This document shows, one piece after another, positions 1 to 6,242 of a stretch of 8,400 nt of DNA. Below the pieces are notes generated by a model. That model was not told the origin of the DNA, ran no database searches, and worked only from the letters and a program-made list of their open reading frames with translations. This stretch comes from JBFKPQ01 sp041628225 (lineage in GTDB: Bacteria > Actinomycetota > Acidimicrobiia > Spongiisociales > JAENVV01): assembly GCA_041628225.1 (NCBI GenBank), contig JBFKPQ010000093.1, positions 1 to 8,400 of the forward strand. The letters are read 5' to 3'. The translations under genes and the position numbers were made by a program. Position 1 is the stretch's first letter; every line of letters starts with the position of its first letter.

Positions 1-1242
1 GTAGCCGCCGGATCGGGTCTCCTGTCCGCAGAGGCCAGCCGGCCGCTACTCGAAGAAGTGCAGCGCCGTTATGAAGCGGAACAGGCCAGAACCCGCCAAC
101 TCGAAGGTACGGTCGAGCGCCTCCAAGCGGTCTCGATCACGGACTGGCTCACCGGCCTGAAGAACCACGGGTTCTTCTGGGATCGGCTCGCCGAGGAGAT
201 CCAGCGTGCCCGCCGATACGACCGCCCGCTGGCCGTGATCATGGCCGACATCGACGACTTCAAGGCCGTCAACGACGCCTTCGGTCATGGCGCCGGCGAC
301 GAGGTGTTGCGGGCGGCGGGCGGTGCCATCCTGCACGCAGTACGCGAGTCGGACATCCCCTGTCGGGTCGGAGGCGAGGAGTTCGCCGTCCTCATCCCGG
401 AGACCGACGCCGAAGGAGCCCTGATGGCCGCCGAGCGGATCCGCATGGCGGTCCACGACGTCGTCGTCGATCCGGTCGGCTCGGTCACCATCAGCCTGGG
501 CGTGGCCGTCTTCCCCTTCCACGCCGACACGGGCCAAGACCTCGTCGAAGCAGCGGATCGCGCGCTGTACGAGGCAAAGCGATCCGGCAAGAACCGTACC
601 CATCTCGTCGGAGGCGGAGCCGTGCGACGCGGCGGTGCCGGCGGGTCGAGCCCGGTGGTGAAGGCGCTGCTCGGCGCCCTCGGGCTCAGGGCTCCACAGC
701 TCGTCGAACACGCCGAACGGATCGCCGACGTGGCGATCGAGGTCGGCAACGAGCTGAAGATGACGGTTGCCGACCTCGAGCGCCTGCGCGTGGCGGCGCT
801 TCTGCACGATGTCGGCATGCTGGGGGTTCCCGACGCCGTCCTGCAAAAGGAAGGGTCGCTCACCGAGTTCGAGTGGGCGCAGGTGCGGCGGCATCCGGAG
901 CACGGTGTCGACCTGGCCCGTGGCGCCGTACACGAGGATGTGCTGGCGGCGGTCCGGCACCATCATGAGCGGTTCGACGGCACCGGGTATCCCGACGGTC
1001 TCGCCGGCGACCTGATCCCGCGCTTCGCCACGGTCCTGGCCGTTGCCGACGCCTACAACGCCATGACGATGGTGCGTCCGTATCAGGCGCCGCGCACGGA
1101 GGCGCAGGCCTATGCCGAGATCGCCTCACACGCCGGCTCGCAGTTCGATCCGGACGTAGTGGCGGCCCTGGCGCGCGTGCTCGGCGTGGTCGAGCAGGGC
1201 GACAACGTCGTCGCGTTCCGCCGTGCCGCCGGCAGTGGGTGA
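1..1242 (+). CDS. GGDEF and HD-GYP bifunctional c-di-GMP enzyme (5' end missing)
   Basis: The frame is open from base 1, so the gene probably begins upstream; a GTG at 58 is the first start inside the window but lies within a continuing helical lead-in. Counting residues from base 1, a charged coiled-coil-like linker (about 7-45) leads into a GGDEF diguanylate cyclase domain. It has the metal-binding DIDDFK segment (83-88), the active-site GGEEF (124-128, bases 370-384) and an RxxD inhibitory site, RESD (115-118), five residues before it. The cyclase therefore looks active and product-inhibited. An HD-GYP phosphodiesterase domain follows, with HD at 269-270 (base 805) and HHERFDGTGYP from 321 (base 961). 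The usual HDxGK lysine is methionine (HDVGM). The protein would make and/or degrade cyclic di-GMP in the cytoplasm or at the membrane; the missing N-terminus probably holds a sensor. It ends four bases before the convergent mgtE stop. The domain calls are firm; which activity dominates cannot be read from sequence. Confidence 0.93.
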   Translation, partial: VAAGSGLLSAEASRPLLEEVQRRYEAEQARTRQLEGTVERLQAVSITDWLTGLKNHGFFWDRLAEEIQRARRYDRPLAVIMADIDDFKAVNDAFGHGAGDEVLRAAGGAILHAVRESDIPCRVGGEEFAVLIPETDAEGALMAAERIRMAVHDVVVDPVGSVTISLGVAVFPFHADTGQDLVEAADRALYEAKRSGKNRTHLVGGGAVRRGGAGGSSPVVKALLGALGLRAPQLVEHAERIADVAIEVGNELKMTVADLERLRVAALLHDVGMLGVPDAVLQKEGSLTEFEWAQVRRHPEHGVDLARGAVHEDVLAAVRHHHERFDGTGYPDGLAGDLIPRFATVLAVADAYNAMTMVRPYQAPRTEAQAYAEIASHAGSQFDPDVVAALARVLGVVEQGDNVVAFRRAAGSG

Positions 1243-1246
1243 TCGG

Positions 1247-2623
1247 TCAGAACAGCAGTATTCCGGCCATCAGCAGGAACCCGCCGAATCCGGCCAGGTC
1301 GGTGACGAGGCTGACGAAGATGTTGGATGCGAGCGCCGGGTCGAGGTTGAGAGCGCGCAGCACGAGCGGAATGCCCGATCCGGCCACCGTGGCGACGATC
1401 AGGTTGACGAAGCTGGCAACCCCCACGACGAGCGCCACGTCGAGCGGAGCGCGAAGGGTGGCGGCGGCGAAGGCCAGAACCCCGATGGCCACGCCGGTGC
1501 CGGCGCCGATCGCCAACTGACGGACGAGGATGCCCCCTACCTCCGACCGCGGTACATCATCGGTGGCGAGCGACCGAATGACGACGGCCAGGCTCTGCGC
1601 TCCGGCGTTGCCGCCGAGGCTCGCCACCAGGGGCATGAGTGCTGCCAGCACGGGTAGGCCCTCGATGACGGCGGATTGGCTGCGGATGGCCTCGAGCGTC
1701 CCGAGCGCCAGGACCAGGTTCACGGCGAGCCACGGCAGCCGGTTCTTGAACGAGTTCCAGACGGGACTGTATGCGGTTTCGGTGACGCCGGCGCCTACCG
1801 CGACGGCGAAGTCTTCCGAAGCCTCCTGCTGGATCGTGTCCAGTACGGCCTCGGTGTTCACCATCCCCAGCAGCGCCCCGTCTTCTTCGACGACCGGCAG
1901 ACCGAACAGGTTGTAGCGCTGGGTGAGCTCCGCCACCTCTTCGCGGTCGGTGAGCGGCGTCACCGACACGGGGTCCGCGATCATGGCGTCGGCCAAACCC
2001 GCACCGGGTCGCTGGAACACGAGGTCCCGGAACGACAGGACGCCGACCAGTCGGTGATCGTCGTCTACGACGTAGATGTAGGACAGGTCCTCGAACGTCT
2101 CGTGGAGGCGACGGATCGCTTCGATGGCCTCGCCTGCCGTCAAACCGATCGGCAGGGCCGCCACCTGGGTGGTCATGAGGCCACCGGCGGAGTCGGGCGG
2201 ATACGACAAGAGCTGTTCGATCGCTTGCGCCGTGCCGGACTCCATGGCGCTCAGCAGCTCGGTCCGACGTTCGTCGTCGAGGGCGCCGATGACGTCCGCA
2301 GCCTCCATCGGAGCCATGGCGCCCAGGACGGCTGCAGAGGTATCGGTATCGAGATCCTCGATGATCTCGACCGCCAGGTCGGTACGCAGCTCGTCGAGGA
2401 CTTCGGCGGCGTCGTCAGGGTCCAGGTCGCCGATCAGTTCGGTGGCGGCCTCGTCACCGAGCTCCTCGAGGATGTCGGCGGCATCGGCCGGGTCGGCGAT
2501 CGCCAGGGCTTCCCACTCCTCGGGGTGCTGGTCGAGGTACTCGGCGACCTGGCGCGGCGTCTGCCGGGCCCGCGCTCGCAGGCGCGTGGCGTATTCGCGC
2601 GGTGTCCTGAGTCGGAACTTCAC
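1247..2623 (-). CDS. mgtE: MgtE-family magnesium transporter
   Basis: 458 residues, full length for MgtE, a Mg2+-gated magnesium channel of the cytoplasmic membrane. The order is the family's. An acidic helical N domain (about 25-145) is rich in DPADAAD/LEEL-type repeats. A CBS pair follows (about 148-205 and 212-265), and then five membrane helices (about 296-458). Signature segments are NRLPWLAVNL (294-303), LMPLVASLGGNAGAQSL (329-345) and the pore region SLVTDLAGF (438-446). Asp442 aligns with the pore-lining aspartate of Thermus MgtE. In the known family, Mg2+ bound between the N and CBS domains closes the pore, and the acidic residues for this are present. The start is GTG at 2623. No Shine-Dalgarno sequence is visible, but TACTCT lies six bases upstream, suggesting a leaderless transcript. 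It lies 30 bases after greA on the same strand, so read-through from greA is also possible. The 3' end nearly abuts the convergent c-di-GMP gene. Confidence 0.95.
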   Translation of the reverse strand: MKFRLRTPREYATRLRARARQTPRQVAEYLDQHPEEWEALAIADPADAADILEELGDEAATELIGDLDPDDAAEVLDELRTDLAVEIIEDLDTDTSAAVLGAMAPMEAADVIGALDDERRTELLSAMESGTAQAIEQLLSYPPDSAGGLMTTQVAALPIGLTAGEAIEAIRRLHETFEDLSYIYVVDDDHRLVGVLSFRDLVFQRPGAGLADAMIADPVSVTPLTDREEVAELTQRYNLFGLPVVEEDGALLGMVNTEAVLDTIQQEASEDFAVAVGAGVTETAYSPVWNSFKNRLPWLAVNLVLALGTLEAIRSQSAVIEGLPVLAALMPLVASLGGNAGAQSLAVVIRSLATDDVPRSEVGGILVRQLAIGAGTGVAIGVLAFAAATLRAPLDVALVVGVASFVNLIVATVAGSGIPLVLRALNLDPALASNIFVSLVTDLAGFGGFLLMAGILLF

Positions 2624-2629
2624 ACGGGA

Positions 2630-2635
2630 AGAGTA
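2630..2635 (-). promoter_or_regulatory. Possible -10 box for leaderless mgtE
   Basis: On the minus strand this reads TACTCT (TANNNT pattern), with six bases between it and the GTG at 2623. No Shine-Dalgarno sequence and no clear -35 are visible. A -10 box this close would start transcription at or next to the start codon, as in actinobacterial leaderless genes. Short motif, so modest confidence. Confidence 0.35.
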
Positions 2636-2653
2636 AACGGAGCGGGTGCCGCC

Positions 2654-3130
2654 TCAGCCGTCGAAGGGGCGGACCTCGAGCACCTTCAGAGAGAACGAAC
2701 CGCCGGGTGCCTCATAGGTCACCGTTTCGCCGGCCCTCGCGCCGAGCAGCGCCGAGCCGAGCGGGCTCGAGGGAGATGCCAGCACGTACCCCGGTACGCG
2801 GTTCTCGGGGGTTGCGACGAAGTATTCGAGTTCGTCGCCGTCGTCATCGACCGCTTTCACGATCGACCCGACTTCGACCCGGCCCGTGTCGGCCGCGACT
2901 CGCACCTCGGCGTTGTCCAGCAGGTGCCGGACCTGCCTGATGCGCGCCTCCATGAGCCCTTGCTCGTTCTTGGCTGCGTCGTAGTCGGCGTTCTCTCGCA
3001 GGTCGCCGTGGCTGCGAGCCTCGGCGATGCGTTCTTCGATGTGGCGGCGTCCGTCGGTCGTGAGGTACTCGTACTCGTCGACGAGCTTGCGGTGAGCCTC
3101 CGGAGTCAGCCACGTGGTCTGGTCGGTCAT
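2654..3130 (-). CDS. greA: Transcription elongation factor GreA
   Basis: 158 residues, the normal GreA length. GreA enters the secondary channel of RNA polymerase and stimulates cleavage of backtracked RNA, rescuing stalled complexes. The N-terminal coiled coil (about 8-78) carries the conserved tip HGDLRENADYDAAKNEQ (41-57), with the acidic pair Asp43 and Glu46 that positions the catalytic metal. The C-terminal FKBP-like domain (about 85-158) includes the GSALLGARAGE segment and ends in LKVLEVRPFDG. The frame stays open upstream to a GTG at 3178, but the added 16 residues are not GreA-like. The ATG at 3130 gives the family's usual N-terminus. No Shine-Dalgarno sequence precedes it; TATCCT eight bases upstream fits a leaderless message. 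It is divergent from the DivIVA-domain gene at 3209 and followed by mgtE. Confidence 0.96.
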   Translation of the reverse strand: MTDQTTWLTPEAHRKLVDEYEYLTTDGRRHIEERIAEARSHGDLRENADYDAAKNEQGLMEARIRQVRHLLDNAEVRVAADTGRVEVGSIVKAVDDDGDELEYFVATPENRVPGYVLASPSSPLGSALLGARAGETVTYEAPGGSFSLKVLEVRPFDG

Positions 3131-3138
3131 GGCCGGGG

Positions 3139-3144
3139 AGGATA
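3139..3144 (-). promoter_or_regulatory. greA: Probable -10 box for leaderless greA
   Basis: On the minus strand this reads TATCCT, eight bases before the ATG at 3130, and there is no Shine-Dalgarno sequence between them. The position predicts an RNA start at about the A of the ATG. No convincing -35 is seen upstream. Confidence 0.45.
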
Positions 3145-3182
3145 GCGCCCGACCGAAACCAAACGACCGAGGGCCCACCGCC

Positions 3183-3188
3183 TATGAT
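3183..3188 (+). promoter_or_regulatory. Probable -10 box for the DivIVA-repeat/selD operon
   Basis: TATGAT matches the TATAAT consensus at five of six positions and lies in the 78-base gap between the divergent greA and DivIVA-domain genes. The leader that follows has a good Shine-Dalgarno run, GGAGGTGG at 3197-3204, just before the GTG at 3209. No recognisable -35 hexamer is present at the expected distance. Confidence 0.45.
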
Positions 3189-3208
3189 GCCGCCCCGGAG
3201 GTGGAGCG

Positions 3209-3793
3209 GTGGCGCTGACCGCAACCGAAGCAGCCAAGACGCGTTTCGAACGCGCCGGTCGGGGATACCGGCGTCAGGACGTGGACCGCATGCGGAAACG
3301 CATCGTCACGGCGCTGCTCGTGATCGAACGGAACCAGGGTGGATCGCTCGGGATCAGTGCCGACGAGATCGAACTGTCGACGTTTCCCTGGGTACTGGGC
3401 GGATACGACCACGAGGACGTCGACCCGTTCCTGGCGCGTGCCGTACGGATCGTGCGCGCCTACGAGCGGTCCCGTCCGTCGTTGGAGCTGATCGATCAGC
3501 CGGCGTTCGATCCGGTGACGGCAGCCGAAGCCGAAGACGTTTCGTTCACCGTGGTGTTTCGCGGCTACCACGTACGGTCGGTCGACCGATTCATGGGCAT
3601 CGTCACCGACGCTCTCCAGCAGCGAGAAGCCGGCCGCCGCGTCGACACGCTCGACGCCGCCACCGTGTCGAAGAAGGCCTTCGAGATCTCCATGCGCGGG
3701 TACTCCGAACTCGAGGTGGACCGCTTTCTGGATCGGGTGGCGGCGACGCTGCGCCAGCCCGGCTCGCTCGACGAGGCCGCGTCCGATCGGTAG
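3209..3793 (+). CDS. Protein with four tandem DivIVA domains
   Basis: 194 residues made almost entirely of four copies of the short DivIVA motif, F-x(6)-GY... then VD and a hydrophobic helix. The copies are anchored at F13/GY19-20/VD25-26, F59/GY65-66/VD71-72, F113/GY119-120/VD125-126 and F158/GY164-165/VD170-171. In every copy Phe to Tyr is seven residues and Tyr to Asp is six. Copies 2 to 4 keep the PFL/RFM/RFL end; copy 1 has RMR. In DivIVA/Wag31 one such N-terminal motif binds curved membrane and recruits division or polar-growth machinery, and a long coiled coil follows. Here no long coiled coil exists, so this resembles the rarer DivIVA-repeat family rather than a true DivIVA scaffold. 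The start is GTG at 3209, with GGAGGTGG four bases upstream. selD starts 30 bases after the stop, probably on the same transcript. The role is unknown; binding to membrane or division proteins is inference. Confidence 0.85.
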   Translation: MALTATEAAKTRFERAGRGYRRQDVDRMRKRIVTALLVIERNQGGSLGISADEIELSTFPWVLGGYDHEDVDPFLARAVRIVRAYERSRPSLELIDQPAFDPVTAAEAEDVSFTVVFRGYHVRSVDRFMGIVTDALQQREAGRRVDTLDAATVSKKAFEISMRGYSELEVDRFLDRVAATLRQPGSLDEAASDR

Positions 3794-3812
3794 GCATGGC
3801 AGACTGCGATCG

Positions 3813-3818
3813 AGGAGG
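3813..3818 (+). promoter_or_regulatory. selD: Ribosome binding site that fixes the selD start
   Basis: AGGAGG, within GAGGAGGT at 3812-3819, ends four bases before the ATG at 3823. This near-perfect site supports translation starting upstream of the in-frame TGA at 3862. By contrast, no purine-rich site precedes the TTG at 3943. Confidence 0.8.
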
Positions 3819-3822
3819 TGCG

Positions 3823-4866
3823 ATGTCGCAACGTCTCACGTCGTATTCCCACGGTTCCGGTTGAGCGTGCAAGCTCGCTCCTGACGAGCTGGCGCAGGTT
3901 CTGCGACCGTTACACAACTCACCGGTCACACAGCACCCCGATTTGATCGTCGGGGTGGCCGATGCCGACGATGCCGCCGTGTACATGACGCCGTCGGGCG
4001 ATGCCATCGTGCAGACGGTCGATTTCTTCACGCCCGTCGTCGACGAGGCCTATGACTGGGGTCGCATCACCGCCGCCAACGCACTGTCCGACATCTACGC
4101 CATGGGCGGCGTGCCGATCACCGCGCTGCAGTTGATCGGCTGGCCGCGCGACACGCTCCCTTTCTCGCTGCTGGAGGAAGTCATAGCCGGCGGGTTGGCC
4201 GTGCTCGGCGACGCCGGCTGCACGCTCGTCGGGGGCCATTCGGTCGACGATCGAGAACCCAAGTACGGGTTCGCGGTCACGGGCCTCTTGGAGCCGGGCC
4301 GGATCCAGACCAACGCCGGCGCTCGGGCCGGTGATCGCCTGTTTCTCACCAAGCCGCTCGGGTCCGGCATCGTGGCGACGGGCATCAAGCGCGGGGCTGC
4401 ACCGGACGACCTGCGTGACCGGGCGGTCGCCGTGATGGTGACCCTGAATCGGGCCGCCTCCGAGGCGATGGGTCGCGTCGATGCCCACGCCGCCACGGAC
4501 GTGACGGGATTCGGCCTGCTCGGGCACCTGCACGAGTTGCTCGCAGCCACGCACGGCATCGGGGCCGTCGTGGAAGTGGCCGCCGTGCCCGTGCTCGATG
4601 GTGTCCGTGACCTGGCCGCCGACGGCGTCGTCCCGGGTGGGACGGAACGCAACCTGTCCTTCGTCCGTCGCCATCTCGACACGGGTGCCACCGACGACAT
4701 CGATCTCATCGTCCTGGCCGACGCCCAGACCAGCGGGGGGTTGTTGATCTCGATCCCCGACTCCGAGGTGTCGGCGTTCCGGACCGCATGCGACGACCTG
4801 GAGGTCGTGGCGTCGGAGATCGGATCGATCGTCGACGACCACGAGGGACAGATCCGCCTCACCTGA
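3823..4866 (+). CDS. selD: Selenocysteine-containing selenophosphate synthetase SelD
   Basis: With the TGA at 3862-3864 read as selenocysteine, this is a 347-residue protein, the same length as E. coli SelD. SelD makes selenophosphate from selenide and ATP, the donor for selenocysteine and selenouridine synthesis. The N-terminus MSQRLTSYSHGSG-U-ACK matches the SelD RLTxYSHGxGCxCK region, placing U14 on the catalytic cysteine (E. coli Cys17) and K17 on the essential lysine (E. coli Lys20). Further motifs are DDAAVY (49-54), TVDFFTPVVD (65-74), NALSDIYAMGG (86-96), GGHSVDD (137-143), TKPLG (176-180), TDVTGFGLLGH (225-235), PGGTERN (271-277) and QTSGG (302-306). The ATG at 3823 has AGGAGG four bases upstream. 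A start at TTG 3943 would lose the catalytic and glycine-rich N-terminal segment and has no ribosome site. It follows the DivIVA-repeat gene by 29 bases and precedes the ferredoxin gene by 31. Sec-SelD is known in other bacteria. A nonsense mutation is the alternative, but its fall on exactly this codon would be a coincidence. Confidence 0.93.
3862..3864 (+). other. selD: Recoded TGA codon (selenocysteine 14 of SelD)
   Basis: This TGA is in frame with the ATG at 3823 and with all later SelD motifs. It falls at the position that is Cys or Sec throughout the SelD family. The codons on both sides (HGSG before, ACKLAP after) match SelD, so no frameshift is involved. A standard reading would end the protein after 13 residues. 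Confidence 0.9.
3865..3897 (+). promoter_or_regulatory. Candidate bacterial SECIS stem-loop
   Basis: Immediately after the TGA the RNA can fold into a long hairpin. AGCTCG (3872-3877) pairs perfectly with CGAGCT (3885-3890) around the loop CTCCTGA. After one A-G mismatch, GTGC (3867-3870) pairs with GGCG-type bases 3892-3895, including one G-U pair. A shorter alternative pairs GAGCG (3863-3867) with CGCTC (3876-3880). Bacterial SECIS elements lie directly downstream of the UGA inside the coding region and bind SelB. If the terminal G-C pair opens, the loop begins with G, as expected for this class. The fold was drawn by hand and not energy-tested. Confidence 0.6.
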
Positions 4867-4883
4867 TGGCGCCAGGCGCCCCC

Positions 4884-4889
4884 TACACT
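4884..4889 (+). promoter_or_regulatory. Possible -10 box for a leaderless ferredoxin transcript
   Basis: TACACT lies eight bases before the ATG at 4898, and no Shine-Dalgarno sequence separates them, as at greA. It could give an internal promoter within the selD run. The 31-base gap also holds a doubled palindrome, GGCGCC-A-GGCGCC (4868-4880), with no T-run after it. Confidence 0.4.
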
Positions 4890-4897
4890 GCAAGCCG

Positions 4898-5320
4898 ATG
4901 GACGCCGACCGGTTGACCGCGATCGCCGACGCCTTGTCGATTGGTCGCCTCGAACGCCACATCTTCCTGTGCGCCGACCAGACGACGCCCAAGTGCGCCC
5001 CTGTCGCAGAGACGACCGTCGTCTGGAAGTACCTCAAGGCGCGCCTCAAGGAACTGGGCCTGGCCTCGGCCCCGCCGCGCTGGCACGGCGACCTCACGGT
5101 GCGGGCCGACGACGCGACCTCGGGCACCGGGTGTGTCCTGCGAACCAAGGCAGACTGCCTGCGAATCTGCGAGCAGGGACCGATCGCCGTGGTCTATCCG
5201 GAAGGTGCGTGGTACCACTCGGTCACGGTCGAGGCGATGGAGGAGATCATCCAGCGGCACCTGATCGGCGGCGAGATCGTCGAGGAGCTGTGCTTCGCCC
5301 GAGACGGACTCGACCCGTGA
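4898..5320 (+). CDS. Thioredoxin-like [2Fe-2S] ferredoxin
   Basis: 140 residues with the pattern of the (2Fe-2S) ferredoxin-domain family, which has a thioredoxin fold. It opens with HIFLCADQTTPKCAP (21-35), continues with WKYLKARLKELGL (43-55) and RTKADCLRICEQGPIAVVYP (82-101), and has WYHSV (105-109) and HLIGGE (121-126) near the end. The likely cluster ligands are Cys25, Cys33, Cys87 and Cys91; the C-x(7)-C and C-x(3)-C spacing is typical. Cys79 and Cys132 are extra cysteines. The protein is soluble and presumably cytoplasmic, carrying single electrons; the partner cannot be told from sequence. The start is ATG at 4898, which gives the expected short lead-in before the first cysteine. It lies 31 bases after selD, and its stop overlaps the hydrolase start by one base (TGATG), implying translational coupling. 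A role in supplying reducing power near selenium metabolism is only suggested by position. Confidence 0.88.
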   Translation: MDADRLTAIADALSIGRLERHIFLCADQTTPKCAPVAETTVVWKYLKARLKELGLASAPPRWHGDLTVRADDATSGTGCVLRTKADCLRICEQGPIAVVYPEGAWYHSVTVEAMEEIIQRHLIGGEIVEELCFARDGLDP

Positions 5321-6240
5321 TGTGGATGAGGCGTGCCGGCCTGATGTGGCTGATCTGGCGGCTGTTCGGCCCGGAGATCGAGCCGCGCTTCGCGCCCGGC
5401 CAAGCCCACCCGTTGCGGCTGCCCGGCCGGTCGTTCTTCGTAGGAGACAACGAGATCTTCGTGCGAGAGACGGGCCCGGACGACGGACCGGTGCTCGTGT
5501 TGGTGCACGGATGGGGCGACCATTCGCTCGTGATCTACTCGAAGCTCATTCCTTTGCTCGCCACCAGGTTCCGTGTCGTGGCGCTCGACAACCGAAACTC
5601 CGGTCGCTCGGCCGAGATCCGGGCCCGCTACGAGATCGCCGACGCCGCCGACGACGTCGCCGGCGTGCTCGAGCAGCTGGGACTCGCGAGGGTGGCCGTC
5701 TTCGGCTATTCGATGGGTGGCATGATCGTGCAGGAGCTCGCCCGACGGCATCCCCACCTGGTCGGCCGGATGGGCCTCGGCGGCACGGCTGCGTCCGTCG
5801 GCCGGCTTCGCGACCTTCCGCGCCCGGCCGTCGTGGCGGCCATGGCCGTGGCGCGCTCCTTCGAGCGGATCACCCGCCACGAGATCTCCAGCGTCCGGAC
5901 CCGGTACCTGATGAGGGTGGGAGCCGTGGCGCCCGAACACGGACGCTATTTCTGGACGCAGCACATGGCTCGGGACCCCGAGTTGTACTGGCAGGCCGGC
6001 TCGGCCATCAGCCGGTTCGACGCCCGCACCTGGTCGGGCGCGCTCGATCGGGCCCCCCTCGTCGTCATCACCACCCACGACCAGCTCATGCCGCCCGATT
6101 CGCAGTACGAACTGGCGTCGCTCTTCGAGGCGGCTGACGTCGTCGAGTTGGCCGGGGCGCGCCACGAGGCACCTCTCACACACGCTTCCGCCATGGCGGA
6201 AGCGATCACCCGGTGGGCGGCGCCGGAGCTCGGAGGCTGA
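5320..6240 (+). CDS. Alpha/beta-fold hydrolase
   Basis: 306 residues with a complete alpha/beta hydrolase catalytic set. HGWG (63-66) forms the oxyanion region after a hydrophobic strand, followed by the strand and turn VVALDNRNSGRS. The nucleophile elbow is GYSMGG with Ser131, the acid is Asp254 in THDQLMP, and the base is His282 in GARHEAP. The region between about 155 and 230 is probably the lid that sets substrate choice. The first residues (MWMRRAGLMWLIWRLFG) are tryptophan-rich and amphipathic, perhaps a peripheral membrane contact rather than a signal peptide. The ATG at 5320 overlaps the ferredoxin stop; an ATG two codons later (5326) is an alternative. The stop overlaps or touches the GNAT start. 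The family contains esterases, lipases, epoxide and haloalkane hydrolases and others, so the substrate is not assigned. Confidence 0.9.
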   Translation: MWMRRAGLMWLIWRLFGPEIEPRFAPGQAHPLRLPGRSFFVGDNEIFVRETGPDDGPVLVLVHGWGDHSLVIYSKLIPLLATRFRVVALDNRNSGRSAEIRARYEIADAADDVAGVLEQLGLARVAVFGYSMGGMIVQELARRHPHLVGRMGLGGTAASVGRLRDLPRPAVVAAMAVARSFERITRHEISSVRTRYLMRVGAVAPEHGRYFWTQHMARDPELYWQAGSAISRFDARTWSGALDRAPLVVITTHDQLMPPDSQYELASLFEAADVVELAGARHEAPLTHASAMAEAITRWAAPELGG

Positions 6241-6242
6241 TG

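Noticed and set aside
1243..1246. Terminator between the convergent c-di-GMP gene and mgtE
   Set aside because: Only four bases separate the stops and no hairpin with a T-run is visible nearby.
1676..3145. Long plus-strand frame opposite mgtE and greA
   Set aside because: It covers two confident genes on the other strand and shows no domain. It is open only because of codon bias.
3131..3178. N-terminal extension of GreA to GTG 3178
   Set aside because: The extra 16 residues are not part of GreA and would cover the probable -10 box. The ATG at 3130 gives the normal N-terminus.
3862..3864. selD as a pseudogene broken by a nonsense mutation
   Set aside because: All other SelD motifs are intact, the length is normal, and the TGA falls exactly on the family's Cys/Sec position with a stem-loop after it. 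Recoding explains all of this better; genome-wide Sec genes would settle it.
3943..4866. A shorter SelD starting at TTG 3943
   Set aside because: It lacks a ribosome site and loses the HGSG-U-ACK catalytic segment. The upstream frame is open except for the single TGA at the Sec position.
4868..4880. GGCGCC-A-GGCGCC as a rho-independent terminator between selD and the ferredoxin gene
   Set aside because: The possible stem is only about four pairs and no T-run follows. It is noted as a doubled palindrome only.
3919..5148. Long minus-strand frame opposite selD and the ferredoxin gene
   Set aside because: Low-complexity Arg/Gly/Asp/His-rich translation without family motifs, opposite two well-supported genes. 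It is typical antisense shadowing in G+C-rich DNA.
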